Shown here: positions 35,445 through 47,109 of the stretch, in pieces | Numbering within the stretch: position 1 is the stretch's first letter | Layout: every line of letters starts with the position of its first letter | Assembly: GCA_019671005.1 (NCBI GenBank) | Contig: CM033744.1 | Coordinates: 39,434,022 to 39,498,021, forward strand | Reading direction: 5' to 3' | Source: Hibiscus mutabilis | Taxonomy: Eukaryota > Streptophyta > Magnoliopsida > Malvales > Malvaceae | Length of the DNA stretch: 64,000 bases | Notes under the pieces: generated by a model | The model's input: only the letters and a program-made list of their open reading frames with translations | Database searches by the model: none | What the model was told of the DNA's origin: nothing | Translations under genes and position numbers: made by a program

Positions 35445-36461
35445 CTTTTAAGATAAAAATATAGTCAAGCCACGAGTCGATTATCTTTTAGTCTTGGTCA
35501 TTGGAAATTTACGAATTCGATTTTGATTTCAAGTACGATTCTGTCTTTTGTTAATAAGGCATGCATTTTATTTTCTGTAAATATAATTGCTTTACTTTTA
35601 CTATTTATTATAAGTGAACATAGACATACGGTGTCAAAAGGTTTGAGAGTTTCTCCTTACACACGGTGTACTTGCACTGCATTCCATGCGCTTTCTACCC
35701 GAACTCCGTCCAAGTTTAAGTGGAAGTGTGATACCGCCTTCGTGTGGTTTACCACTGTAAAGGTTGGTGAATCGCTTTCGGGATATATTTCTTATGTTTT
35801 CGTGTGGGTTACCTCCGTATAGGCATAAGAGATGTATCCCCTAAATTGAACTTGGTTCGTTTGAAGCCTATAATGGGTGAGGATCAAGGGCCTTGCTACC
35901 TTTAGTAAGGGACAACGAGGACAATTCGGGTACCCTTCCTTAGAACCGAACCACATGTAAAGGATCATAGGAGCCTTGCTTTAGAAACAGAACTCGTTAA
36001 AAGTTCAAAGGAGAAATGCTTTAACCTTTTGTCTACTCTATAGATTTATTTCATGAATAAAATACCGGGTAGAAATCATGCCGGGTAAGATCTTTCATTT
36101 TGTACTAGGTAGATACCATGCCGAGTAATATTTCTTTTTGCAAATAAAAGTATGTCGGGTAGAAATCATGTTGGGTAGGATCTTTTCATTTTGTACCAGG
36201 TATATACCATATCGGGTAGGATATTTCTTTTTGCAAATAAAAGTACGCCGGATAGGACTTTGTTTATGTCGGGTAGAAATTCATGCTCGGGTAGGTTGTA
36301 CAAATTTACTCTTTAGTACTTACATACTTATTTTTGTTTTTTTATATATACGTGTACTGACCAATTTTCTGTTTTCTATATTTTTATTTTTTCATTGCAT
36401 ATGCATGACATAAAAAATAGTGTTGATTCACGAGTGATCTACGATTAAAGAGGCTTTCATA

Positions 36462-37090
36462 ATGAAAGGGTCCAATGATCAAATAGACAAGACCACAGAT
36501 ATAGGACAGTGCCTTGAAGAGACACCAAAAGAGATGTAAAGTATTCCTTTCGAGATTCACACCTTAGACGTACCAGAGCATGCCTACACCAATATCAAGA
36601 TTAGTGAAGTGCAAGAGTTGGAAAGACAAATGGCCGAAATGATGAGTATAATGACTGATATGGAGAAAATAAAATAGTCTGATGAATTGAATAAAAGCCA
36701 AATCATGATTGACACTAATCAAAACCTTATATCTGAACAAGATGAGTCTGGTAAGCCCAAAGGTCAGTACACCGTTGCAATCAACATCAATAGGACACAC
36801 GAGGATGCAAAGGCTTTAAGTTTAAAGAGAGTGGAGGTGAGCCAAAGAAAAGCTAGAGAAAAGAAAGATAAAAGAAGGCATTTTAAATCCCGATGACATA
36901 CACATATTTGATCCTGATACTGGTCAAGAAGAGTCTTGTAACTCCAATTCAATCCAAGCCAAAAGAGCCACATTTTCCTAAAGGCTATGACAACAAGGCT
37001 AGATGTAACTATCATATAGGAGGTACGGGTCATACTACCGAAAATTGCGGAGCTCTAAGGAACAAAGTCATAAGCCTTGTAGAAGAATAG
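36462..37090 (+). pseudogene. Gypsy gag remnant (element 1)
   Basis: Fragments of a Tat-type gag in several frames. IDKTTDIGQCLEETP and EIHTLDVPEHAYTN (from 36462) and a coiled-coil-like stretch come first. Then TYTYLILILVKKSLVTPI and the zinc-knuckle-like ARCNYHIGGTGHTTENC (37004 region) precede ALRNKVISLVEE and a stop at 37088. Stops and frame changes are frequent. The same blocks occur in element 2. Confidence 0.7.
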
Positions 37091-37424
37091 CTACTGAGTT
37101 TTGAAGAAGGAATCTCCAAATCTTCCCAAAGCCTGACCAATACTAGTATAACAGAGCATACGAAGAGGAGCCAATTTACAGCACTCATAATCCAGTACCC
37201 GGGACAGAATTCATATTCTAGTGTCCAGCTTTCCGAGTCATCGTCGTTCAGCGTCCAGAAGCCAAAAACTAATGGTCATTTCGATCCTATACCCATCTCG
37301 TATAGAGAGATATATCATCAATTGTTAGAGGCACAGTTGGTAGTCTCATGCTGGAATTAGGGGGCATTCAATTGAAAACTGTACCGTCTTCAAGCATCGA
37401 GTTCAGAACCTCCTATAATGTAAC

Positions 37425-38218
37425 ATGTGGAAATTCGAGAAAGAAAATCAATATGATTTGACTATCGTTCACCCAGCAATTATGGAGCCAAATAAGTCCA
37501 AAATTGAAGAAGATGAAAAGAGCCATTGGAGGCATGACGCTCAAGCTAGTGAATCGAAGAAAGAAATGGATTCTCTGAAAAATAAGCTGAAGAGCTTGCA
37601 AGACAATTATGAAGAGCTTCGTTTGACTTTTAAAAATGTTGTCTTGGGTGACACTCATGTTCAATGGAAAGAAGGAATTAAAGACCTAAAAAAAGATGTC
37701 AAGTTTTGGAAAAAGAGTTCTAAGGCCAACGAGGAACGAGCTAGTACCTTGTCTATTAATCTGCAAGCAATAGAAAATCAATACCTTACCCTCAATGAAG
37801 ACCTGAGAAGTAGTCAAGCCAAGATTGAGACCTTGAACATGTGTATACGTTTGCACGGAGACATCGTTGCTGAACTAAATAAAAGTCAAGCTAAAATTCA
37901 AAGGCTAAATAAGCATGTGGATGAGCGTAACGACATTCTAGTGATGTACAAAGATCTTGTGGATGGTCTCAAGAATGCCTGGAAAGAAAATAATGAGATC
38001 TTCAGCTTCAAGAGTCTTCAGGGAAGATACAGGAAAAAACCAACTACATGAATGACATTATTGCTGAAGCACGAAGAGTTGCCCGACAAATGACAGACTT
38101 GGCTTATGCAGCGACAGAATTAAGTCAAAACGATGAGCTCCCAAAACAAAACGAGAAGTTTGCTAGGCTCTTAGAGAAGTTACAGAAACTAGGCGCTAGA
38201 GCTCGACATTATTTGTAA
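37425..38218 (+). pseudogene. Coiled-coil ORF of a Tat-like element (element 1)
   Basis: A 208-codon open frame (37425-38051) continues after a frame change to 38218, ending KLGARARHYL. It is rich in K, E, Q and L heptads, with the landmark LTFKNVVLGDTHVQWKEGIK. It resembles the coiled-coil tail of the DUF7745-type ORF found in cotton Tat-like elements (family knowledge from memory). The globular N-terminal part is missing. Its role in the element is unknown. Confidence 0.6.
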
Positions 38219-38713
38219 CTCTAATGTCTGATATAACATGATCTTTTATGAAAGTTGTTCTAGGACGTTCACTCTAGAATCAACCTCTTTTCTACATTCA
38301 TATTTACATTCAGCATTGCATCTTCATTGCATTTTGTACTTTCTGCAACATAACATGTTCATTACATTTATTGCATTTGCATTCATAGACCGATTTTGGT
38401 AATTTACCCTGGGACGTTCAATTTAGGTCCAATTAAACCTATCATTTTAGGATTAGATCCTTCTAAGCGGAGAGTAAAAGAAAAAGGTCCACACTAGAAA
38501 ACAGTTGGAAGAAAAATAAGGCAAGCTTTTTAGATTGGCTACAACTTTAGAACGAGAGAAGTTTCTCTATTTCATTTGCTGGGTGAGTTTAGTTTGCTTC
38601 AAAAAATAAAAAAGAGAGAAAAGAAAAAACAAAAACAAAAACAAAAACAAAAACAAACAAAATGAAGAGCTTTTGTAAAAACTATTGTTTGCCTATTTTA
38701 ATAAAATGAACTT

Positions 38714-39293
38714 TAAAACTTTGAGAAATCGTATCCCGTGCGTATAGGGATGCGGTTCTCTCAATATTTTCGTGCATTTAAGAATCATATTTTTTATATG
38801 TTACCTCATAATTTTGCATTATACATGTTTTTAAAATCATCAAAAATACATTTTTAAAGAAATTAATTTTGAATTTTAAAACTTCGAGAAATCATATCAC
38901 GTGCGTATAGGGATGTGATTTTCTCGAATTTTTCAAGAAAATAGGAAACCGTGTCCCAAACGCATAGGGATGCGGTTCTCTCAATATTTTCGTGCATTTA
39001 AGAATCACATTTTAAATTTTAATCGAATTCGCAATTTCTAACACCAAGACATTAAATAGTCAGCTCGGTACCAATTTTGGGCAGTGTGAGAGTGCTAATC
39101 ATTTCCCATCCGTAACCGACTCCCGGACCCGAACTTTTATCTCTGGTTTTATTTTGGTGTCTGGTCTACCATTTTTAAATGATCGGTGGTGACTCCATAT
39201 TTTTAATTCCAAAACCTGGAGGGGGTTTTCAAACAAGAAAAATAAATTTTAAAACCGAATAAAGAGAGTGTCGGACGGATTTGGGTGATTACA
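38714..39293 (+). repeat. Right LTR of Tat-like element 1, truncated
   Basis: It begins abruptly at TTTAAAACTTTGAGAAATCG after an (ACAAAA)n-rich stretch and then matches the final ~500 bp of the left LTR. The block with ATAGGGATG is present three times here versus twice on the left. It ends GGGTGATTACA. Confidence 0.8.
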
Positions 39294-39444
39294 TACATGG
39301 TTCAATGAAATTTGTATAAAGAATCATCAATTCATAAAGTCATCTTCCTACTTCTACTATCAATTAATTTAATCTCTAACTCAAAATCTAAAGTTAGACA
39401 ATGTCAAGGTAAACATAAATTCACTAAATAATTAATTGTTATAT

Positions 39445-39700
39445 GAAAAATACTTTGACACATAAAGTTTACACAAACCTTTTAATTTTAGAGTTTAGGG
39501 ATTTAGGTTCATGTTTAGGGGTTTAGTGTGTAGGGTGTAGAATTTGAGGTTTGTGGCTATAATTTAGAGTTTAGGGTTTAAGGTTTATGTTGTAGGGTGT
39601 TAGGGCTAGGGATTTAGGTTTTAGATTTTATAGTTTAAATATGAATGGTTGTGTAATTTTTTACACAACTTGTGTATCAAAATATAACTTACACTACTTG
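39445..39700. mobile_element. MITE with TTTAGG-like core (copy B)
   Basis: Left end ACTTTGACACATAAAGTTTA, right end ACTTGTGTATCAAAATATAA, the latter partly duplicated at 39688-39715. The core words GTTTAGGGATTTAGG and GGGTTTAAGG match copy A at 28612-28806. No coding capacity. Confidence 0.65.
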
Positions 39701-39949
39701 TGTATCAAAATATAACCCTTTATTATATCCCTATTTATATTGCTACAGTTGTAAGAGAAAGAATAAAATGTCTTGAACTCTTAAAATATTGTAAAACACA
39801 ATTTAGATAGTAATTGAAATATACTTCTATATATTGAATAAATGAACTGAACTCAAATAAATTGTTCAGATTGAGCATTGTTCGGGATATTGACATCAGT
39901 TCAGGGAATTCCAGCAGCATTAGTTACGGGGTATAGTACTTGTATATCT

Positions 39950-40146
39950 AGGCAGGCATGTAGGTCACTATCCTTGTTTGGATGTCATATTGAGTCTGGA
40001 TTCTGTTTCGATTTCTGAATTCGATTTTAAATTGCATTATTTTATATAAAATAATTTAATTTATCGGTATTTATATTTGCGGGTCGCTCTTGTGACCCGA
40101 TTGCGACATCTCGGGTCGGATCATCCGTAATGGTCTACGGTGTTAC
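39950..40146 (+). repeat. Possible LTR end remnant
   Basis: GGGTCGGATCATCCGTAATG followed by GGTCTACGGTGTTACA resembles the 3' end of a plant Gypsy LTR. No partner LTR or primer site follows, so this is a tentative remnant. Confidence 0.3.
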
Positions 40147-40359
40147 AAGTACATTCGGTAACAGAATGGTTTCTACTAATAATGATTTTTTTGATAAATT
40201 TAAGGATCGTTTTGTAACAGTTCAATAAGGTTGAATAGTCATTTTGTAACATTTGAATATATTTAATGACAATTGTGTAATCGAATCAAAAAGCTCAATG
40301 TTTGTTTTGTAATTTTAAAAGTTCACTGATCAAAAGATCATTAGGTGACCACACCCAAT

Positions 40360-40535
40360 AAACATTGACAAGGTGTACACACCTTGCACACAATTTCTAT
40401 TCATACTTTTCTTGACCATTTGACAAGGTGCACATACCTTGCATACACAAGTGCTCGAACCCGAATCTCTTGTAATGAATACCATCGTTTTTTCTACTAT
40501 AACCACTCATAAACCTACTAATAATTTAACTGTCA
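40360..40535 (-). mobile_element. tRNA-derived SINE candidate
   Basis: On the minus strand an A-box-like TGAGTGGTTATAGTAG is followed by a B-box-like TCGGGTTCGAGCAC about 40 bp later. Downstream lies a short direct repeat of GCAAGGTGTGCACACC-like sequence. No cloverleaf; ends unresolved. Confidence 0.4.
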
Positions 40536-40624
40536 AAACTGATCAATAAAAATATTTGTTGCTAGAGAAGGTTTAATTACGAAGAATACCACATATCGCT
40601 CATCTATTAGAAATAGTGGAGACT

Positions 40625-41220
40625 ATGGATGATAACGAGCCGAGTCGAGCCCGAAACTGCCCAGGATCAGCTCGAAAATAATATTACTGGGCTCGATTCG
40701 GGCTCGAAGCTCGTCGAGCTCAAAACTTTAAGGCTCGAGCTCGAATTGGACTGTTTGAGCTCGGCTCGGCTTGAGGCTCGAGCTCGGTTTGGCTCAAGCT
40801 CGGCTTGTTGCTTTCCTTAAATTGCTTTTAAATTTTTTTTGAAGTTTTGAAAAATAACATGTGAAAACCTGTTTGGGAAAAATAATATTTATTTTTGAAG
40901 TCCGTAAGTAATCATAGTATATTTTCTAAATTATACAAGTCCAGAAGGAGAAAGGGATTTAAAATATTTAAATATGATAACAAGTTAACAACACTGAAAC
41001 ATACAAGCGTATAGGGAGTGTGTGTGAATATATATATATATATATATATTATTTCGAGCATGTTCACGAGCTTTTCGAGTCGAGCTTAGATCGGCTCGAC
41101 TTGTTAAGGTCTCGAGCTGAGCACGAGCTCGAGTCGAGCTCACTTGAATCGAGTTTTGACCGAGTTTTGACCGAGCCGAGCCCGAGTAGCTTGCGAGCCT
41201 ATCATGCTCATTATCGCCCC
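40625..41220. mobile_element. GCTCGAG-rich foldback-like element
   Basis: The left end (40635-40810) is packed with GAGCTCGAGC/GGCTCG words. The right end (41055-41215) has the opposite-style CGAGTCGAGC and GAGCCGAGCCCGAG words and ends CATGCTCATTATCGCCCCC. The AT-rich middle includes an (AT)n run at 41028-41050. It is the same style as 9525-10550. The open frames here (40629-40820, 41020-41262) are products of the repeat, not genes. Confidence 0.5.
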
Positions 41221-41269
41221 CTAGTGGAGACAGCCGTATCAGAGTTTAAGCAAATCCAGTGAGACGATC

Positions 41270-41560
41270 GGGAGCCGGAACCTTGGCATTGGGTGACCAC
41301 AGCTGGTTGAGCCACTTTATGTAGCAGAAGAGGCACGCAAATATTGAAATGCCGAGTCCGGGATAGACTCAACTGCAACAACCCAACCTAACCATAGAGC
41401 CATCGTCCATGGACCAAGCTAAGTTAGCCCCAAACAATTCCCAAATCTTTGCAAGACTACGCCACAAAGTACAACAAGAGGACTTCGATATCGAGCTTGG
41501 ACAAGGTTCTGAGAGTTTATTCTGCTGTCAGAATAGCTGTACCCATAAAGTTAGGTGAGC
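41270..41560 (-). pseudogene. LINE-type RT C-terminal fragment
   Basis: The minus strand reads LWRSLAKIWELFGANLAWSM followed by DDGSMVRLG. This is the block between the polymerase and zinc-binding domains of plant non-LTR proteins (usual form LWRSL.K.W.L...N..WS.GDG). Flanking frames carry stops. Only this short piece remains. Confidence 0.65.
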
Positions 41561-41924
41561 AAAACTCGATTCAATTCGGAAAAATTGAATTTTTCGATTC
41601 GAATTGATCCGAATCGTACATTCATAAATTCGACTCTAACAAAAAATTTCAAATAAAAGTTTTATAAAATATGACTCGCCACCTTGACTAATTCAAAAAT
41701 AGGACCCACCAACTTAACTAATTTAAAAAAATGACTCAACTCGATTGAGCTCACCCTACATAACAAAACATAAATATTTAAAACCAGGATAAATTCATAA
41801 ATAAATCAATTTTTTTAATTTATACGGAAGGAAAAAGTTGAAAAAAATTAGGGGTGGGGAGCAATTGTCCCTCCCCCCTTAATAGCTCATTACCGATAAG
41901 AGTGATGCTTTGCTAATGAAAAAT

Positions 41925-42320
41925 GTACATAATTCAACATTATGGTTCTTAAAATAAATGCTTAAAACACAAAATGATTCTTAAACTTAGTAAGTTTGGT
42001 TAAATCAGTCTCTGAACTTTTTTAGGGGTCAATTTAACTCTTGAACTTGACAAGTTTGATAAATTTGACCCATAATTTTTTTATGTTCAAATGATCCTAT
42101 GAACTTGATGTTTTTTTATCGAATAGTCCCCTATTTAAAAAAAATAAAACTAATAAGTTTAGAGGAAAATTTGACCCTTAAAAGTTCAAGGCTAATTTTG
42201 ACTAAATTTGTCAAGCTGAAGCTTAATTTAACCCAAAAATAAGTTTAGGGGTTAATTTGATCAAGTTTATCAAGTTTAGGAGCCATATTGTATTATAATC
42301 CTAAAATAAATAGATAAAGG
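41925..42320. mobile_element. Foldback/MITE
   Basis: The left arm (41935-42095) has AACTTGACAAGTTTGATAAA and GACCCATAA. The right arm (42155-42305) has the inverted forms TTTGACCCTTAAAAGTTCAA and GATCAAGTTTATCAAGTTTA. The ends TGGTTCTTAAAATAAA and ATCCTAAAATAAA are similar direct sequences. Non-coding. Confidence 0.6.
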
Positions 42321-42514
42321 GAAATTAATTTGTGGGCTTAACTAAAAAGAGCTTTTCAAGAGTGTAAGACCCAAAGTACAGGGGCAACTATGTTAAAAGC
42401 CCAATATATAACGGGCTTTTACCGTGATTCGTGAAAGTAATGTCCCTACGGAAGGCAGCAAAACTTTTTTAACGTGCAAGTTCAACACAAGTTTTGCAGT
42501 TCCCTTTATGAAAA

Positions 42515-42925
42515 TAAAAGGCTTGTACTATAAATAAGTTTTTAAAGTATTTTTTTGTCAAAATAAGTATTTAAAGTATATTTTTTGGTTAAATTAAATA
42601 TCTAAAGTATACTTTTGATCAAAATAGGTATTTAAAGTATTTTTTGTTATAATAAAAACTTAAAGTATATTTTTTGTCAAAATATGTACTTAAAGTTTAT
42701 ATATGTATATATTTCATATACGTTCTTAAAACTTTTCATGTGACATTGGTTAAAAATACATTAGGTACCTGTTTTAACAAAAAAATATACTTTAAGTACT
42801 TAATTTAACCAAAAAACATACTTTCGGTATTTATTTTGACCTAAAAATACTTTAGATACCTAAATAAAAAAATTAATATACTTTAAGTATCAACTTTAAA
42901 TACTTATTTGTGATATAAGCCAAAA
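42515..42925. repeat. Long hairpin built of short direct repeats (copy 2)
   Basis: The left arm (42520-42700) repeats a roughly 30-bp unit with the core AAAGTATTTTTTGTCAAAATA. The right arm (42760-42905) repeats the inverted unit (TACTTTAAGTACTTAATTT). It has the same layout as 13926-14485 but diverged sequence. The loop contains ATATATGTATATAT. Confidence 0.65.
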
Positions 42926-43615
42926 TAAAATATGTTTACTAGTTAATACCAACCACAAGAGTTCGAGTGAATAATAGACATTGTCGATAGTTTTATTGTC
43001 CTAATGTACTGACTAAGTGATACCAATATTTATATATTATAATTTAAGTTATATAGATTTTAAAAATTTATGTTGTATTGTGTAACATAATTGTGTTATG
43101 ATAAGGTGATAGTACGAATGACATTTGGGAGCAGAGACGAGGTCAGGATTTAAGAGTGGAAGAAAACATAAGTTTTGAAAGGTGGGGAGAATTCACAACT
43201 ATATTATTTCTTCAAAAAAATTATAAAAGACCAAAAGGTAAAAAAAAAAATCTTCAGTCGGAGGGAGCAAACCCTCCCAGGAGCTTAGTAGCTCCATCCC
43301 TGTTTGAGAGGTCACTTTCGATGTGTTTTAAGGGTTAAGAAATGAATCAAACATTTAGGTGTGAAATATTGAATTAATCAGCTCCGTTTGGACATGGAAT
43401 AAATGTTGTTGTATTGGCTTTGGACATATTCCTCGTGCCAAAATATAGGCCAATGCTTTACCTCTTTATTCCTTTCTTTGTTTACTAGATGGATAGGATT
43501 TCTTTCCAATAAGAAAACGAAAGATCGAAAAAGAAAGAGCATTTGTGTAATTTTGATATTGGATCAATAAAAGGATGATTGGGGATGTTACGTTTCATAG
43601 GGTTGAATAAGATTT
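42926..43615. other. Intergenic
   Basis: No gene was recognised. The frame at 43156-43338 lies in a stretch resembling common untranslated plant repeat sequence. Confidence 0.35.
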
Positions 43616-43619
43616 ATGA

Positions 43620-43815
43620 AAACAATAATCAGTTAGTCTAGCGGGATAAGGCGCGATATCCTTTAAGTTAGGTTAGATGTTCGAATTCTATCGTCGTGAA
43701 TTAAGAAAATTAGGTTTGGAGGGTTGTCTTATTTTGAGTCTTTGCAAAATTCGATCTGAATTAGTTGGCCAATAAGTCGAATATCAATAATTAAACCGAT
43801 TTTTTTTATGAATTT
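43620..43815 (+). mobile_element. tRNA-derived SINE candidate
   Basis: An A-box-like TAGTCTAGCGGGATAAGGCG (43634) and a B-box-like GATGTTCGAATTCTATCG (43676) are separated by about 40 bp. The 3' part ends in ATTAAACCGATTTTTTTT. The internal head is tRNA-like but does not fold as a tRNA. This is the best SINE candidate in the window. Confidence 0.5.
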
Positions 43816-44099
43816 CATTCTTAAAAGTTTGAAGGGTTCAATTACATTTATCCCAAAATTTCACTGCCACGGGTTATTTCTGTAATACTTTCGATTCAAG
43901 ATGCCACTTCCAAATCTTGGACCGTTGACTTTGGTTCTCCTCCTAAATTTAAAAGGAAATTGAAGGGTTGATAATTTCAGAGATGACGTGCCGGGCGGTG
44001 GAGTTGAGTTGTAAGTGGTTCCCACCTCACAGGAAAATGGCTCACGCTGAAGCGTAAAGCTACATCGTGAATCTGATTGAGTTTAATAGATTAACGGGA

Positions 44100-44580
44100 C
44101 ATTAATTCAAGGGTAAATTTTTTATAAAAAAAATTAATTTTATATAAAGTTATATATTTATATTATAAAATTTAAATTTTAAGTCCCTAACCTTTACCTT
44201 AAAAACTAAACCTTAAACTCTAAATTCTAAACACTAATCTTAAATTTTAAACCCTATAACTTAAACCCTAAACTTTAAACCATAAACTAAAATCTTAATC
44301 CCTAAAACTAAAATGTAAACTTTATTTCATGTGCATCAAAAAAAAATTCTTAATTCAATTGGAATCCTTAAATTAATTTGGATTATATTTTAATACACGG
44401 TTCGTATAATTTTCTTAACACGATACTTATTTAAAATCTAAAAGCTAAAATCATAACCCTAAGCTCTAACCCTAAATCTTAAAATTTAAACCCTACAACT
44501 TAAATTCATGAACTTTAATCCCTAAGCTAAACTCTTAACCCTAAATTTAACGAGACGTATAAACTTTAGTTTACACAGAT
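44100..44580. repeat. Degraded TTTAGG-like MITE sequence, two blocks
   Basis: On the plus strand CCCTAA-like words (TTAAACCCTAAACTTTAAAC and relatives) fill 44165-44320 and 44425-44545. They are bounded by degenerate ends such as ATGTGCATCAAAA and TTTAATACACGG. The blocks look like two overlapping copies of the family at 28612 and 39445 in opposite orientation. These are not true telomeric arrays. Confidence 0.5.
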
Positions 44581-45573
44581 TATGTACTAAAATTTTTCTC
44601 AATTAATTTTTATTTAAGGATTTAACGCACGCTATTTTAATGATGTTTTTTATTTTCATGTTTCTATATAATCTTTGATTAAAATAAAATAAAATAAAAA
44701 TTATTATTTAATAATGAAACACAAAGTTAAATAAATTTTAAGATAAATTATTATATAGCATAAATTATGAATAAATATTTTTAAATAATAAATATTCCTA
44801 TCAATATAAAATCCTTAACGTGAATTTGTGTTATTGTTAATCAAATAATACTTAAATTTAAAAATCATTTTTAAACAATAGATATTATTATAAAATATTT
44901 TTTCATGTACTTTAAATAAAGTAATTTAAAATTGTTTTCTAAAAAAATAAGTATATAAAAACGGAACATGTGACTTTGAATCTTTGATGAAAAATTGTAC
45001 AAATACTTGAATATTTTACTTACAACCATTGGTCGAATAAATTTTTGTAGATATATATTTTTAATATTAAATATTCACACATGATCTAGTAAAATTTTAT
45101 ACCAATTGTTTTAGTTCAATCAGTATTTGATTTGTTGATAGATCAATTTAAATTAAATATTATATAAATTTACTGTGAGACAATCTTATAATTTAAATTG
45201 TTCCATTTATATTACCGTGATTCAAAATTTTAATCTTATATAAAGAATATTTAGCGGATCATTTCAGTAGGCTAATCAACATTCTAAATAAGTTTTGATA
45301 AACACTTTTAGATTATTTTTTAAAATAATATTATCGGAGGTCATTTTCCAATAAAATATTAAAAAATGCTTTTTTTAATTAAAAATGACAAATGCCTTGA
45401 AAAACATCAAACCAGGTAGAAATAATCCCCAACTCCCAAGCAAACTGCCAACAACAATCCTTTCTCCTCCAACTGCCACTCCTTTCCCAAACCCCTTTCG
45501 ATTCTCCACACACAAATCATAAGAACCAAAAACACCCAAGATCAAACACAACTGATCGTCCTCCTTTCGTTTT
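44581..45573. other. AT-rich intergenic and promoter of the DUF7054 gene
   Basis: Very AT-rich until about 45370, without a gene. The last 200 bp are C/A-rich and probably hold the 5' UTR. No TATA box can be assigned with confidence. Confidence 0.4.
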
Positions 45574-46554
45574 ATGTCCGAAAAGAGTCTCCACCGACGG
45601 CTTTCCAGATGCCGGCGACCACGCCCGCCACACCCATCGCCCTCCCCACGCCTACGGACGCCTCCTCCACACCGCCGATCGTTGAAAAAGTCGTCCAAGT
45701 ACGGTAGGATCCTGAAGCGATGTGCATCGGAGCCGTGTCTTTTGAGCAGTTCCACCGAAGATCAACAAACAAGGAGTGGTTTCTTGGGGTCTGAAACGGA
45801 AGGGGGGGCTTTATTTAGGCCTCGAACTTGTACGGACGTCTTCGCTTCGTCTCCTTCTTTGTCGGGTGTTTGCTCCCCTTCTTCTTCTCCAAGACTGGGT
45901 TTTGAGGTATGTGACTAGTCAAGACTCAAACTTGTTTGTCTTCTTAAGTAATCCAGAGTCGATTAATCAATTGGGATTCTTCAATTGTTTTTTTTTTTTG
46001 TGAAGTTTGGGACGAATGGTTACAACAAAGATGCTAAGGTTGTAATCAATGTATCGGTTGAAGGAAGTCCAGGACCGGTCCGGACCATGGTCAAGTTGGG
46101 GTCCAGTGTCGACGACACTATAAAGGTTGTCGTAGACAAGTATGTTGAAGAAGGGAGAACCCCTAAGCTTGATTCCAGTTCAGGACTTGAATTGCATCAT
46201 TCTTATTTTAGCCTTCAAAGTAATCAGCCCAATGGTTCTTTTTTTTACATTCTGATGAAAATGTTCTTCAAACATGTTGTAAACATAGTTTTGGTTGTCT
46301 TTGGGTGAACAGGTTTGGATAAATCAATGTCAATTGGGGATGCTGGTAGCAGAAGCTTTTATCTGAGAAAGAATAGCAGTGGCCATAGTAGCAGTGGTGC
46401 ATCATTTGTTTCGGAAATCAATCCGGCGAGACCCAACTCTCCTCTGGCCATTCCGCATCCTGCGTTTTTGGTTCCAGGTTTCCTTGCTCGAAAACTCAAC
46501 AAGATCATGAGAAGAACGCTTAGGCTCTGGAAAGTGTTGGTTTGCTCTAAATGA
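45574..46554 (+). CDS. At4g22758-like protein (DUF7054)
   Basis: Three exons: 45574-45906, 46006-46219 and 46313-46554. All borders are GT-AG and phases join to 789 nt (262 residues). Exon 1 encodes a basic, serine/proline-rich, probably disordered N-terminus (MSEKSLHRRLSRCRRPRPPH...) with the family motif LKRCASEPCL. Exon 2 carries the start of a ubiquitin-like (beta-grasp) domain: KVVINVSVEGSPGPVRTMVK, then DDTIKVVVDKYVEEGRTPKL and the HSYFSLQS end. Exon 3 completes it with LDKSMSIGDAGSRSFYLRK and ends with a basic segment, RKLNKIMRRTLRLWKVLVC. The function of this plant family is not established. The start is the first ATG in the pyrimidine-rich leader. A decayed relative follows about 550 bp downstream. 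Confidence 0.85.
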
Positions 46555-47109
46555 TCAGGATATTAGAGTAAGACAACCTATTATCATGCTGCTCTAACAA
46601 CAACATTACCTGATTATCATGTTTTCTGTATTGCTTCCATTTTTTGTATAATTGGAATTGGCTTTCTGTTATTTATCAATCATTTGTATCATCCTATCTT
46701 GTAAATGTATATATTACATTTTGGGCTATCAATATACTTGAAGCACATGATATTCCCTTCTTTTTAAATGCTTTGGAATCCACGAACTCTTAGATATTAC
46801 GACAGTAACGACATCAACCAGCAAAGAAGAGAGAAAGTTAGGCTCATTTGTATGTCTTATCTTTTACCCTGATGTTTACAAACAAACATAAGAATCCCAG
46901 AAGTTATTATTGTCCGTAATTGGTAGTCTGCAAATGAAGAAGGCTGCTAGGAGTTTCAGAAACTGGCCACACTCCATTAATTTCATCTGCCCCACAAAAG
47001 TAAGCAATTTCCTGGAAATTTCGCAATTCCTTTGGCTTTTAGCTGCAAAACCCAAAACCTTTCAAAACAATTCTTACAACAAAGGAAAACCTTCCTTTTT
47101 AAAACTGTA
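46555..47109. other. Spacer between DUF7054 gene and pseudogene
   Basis: The 3' UTR of the upstream gene lies here (ATTGGAATTGGC...TGTAAATGTATATATTAC near 46640-46720). No other gene was seen. Confidence 0.4.

Larger units (their letters stand above)
33179..39293 (+). mobile_element. Non-autonomous Gypsy (Tat/Ogre-like) element 1
   Basis: The left LTR starts TGTAAGACCC and ends GGGTGATTACA. A tRNA-Arg type primer site follows at 35427. The internal region holds gag and coiled-coil remnants. The right LTR (38714-39293) lacks its first roughly 1.7 kb but keeps the GGGTGATTACA end. TGGTT precedes the left LTR (33174-33178) and recurs at 39298-39302, four bases (TACA) after the right end, so it may be the target duplication with a small end repeat. 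No RT, integrase or protease was recognised in the 3.3-kb internal region. It is related to the element at 48981-62109. Confidence 0.82.

Noticed and set aside
40629..41262. Leucine/glutamate/serine-rich frames as repeat proteins
   Set aside because: They are translations of GCTCGAG word repeats in a foldback-like element.
43634..43690. A tRNA gene
   Set aside because: A- and B-box-like words are present, but no acceptor stem or anticodon arm can be paired.
44160..44560. CCCTAAA-like words as an interstitial telomere
   Set aside because: Words are irregular, never in exact 7-bp tandem, and lie within MITE-like ends.
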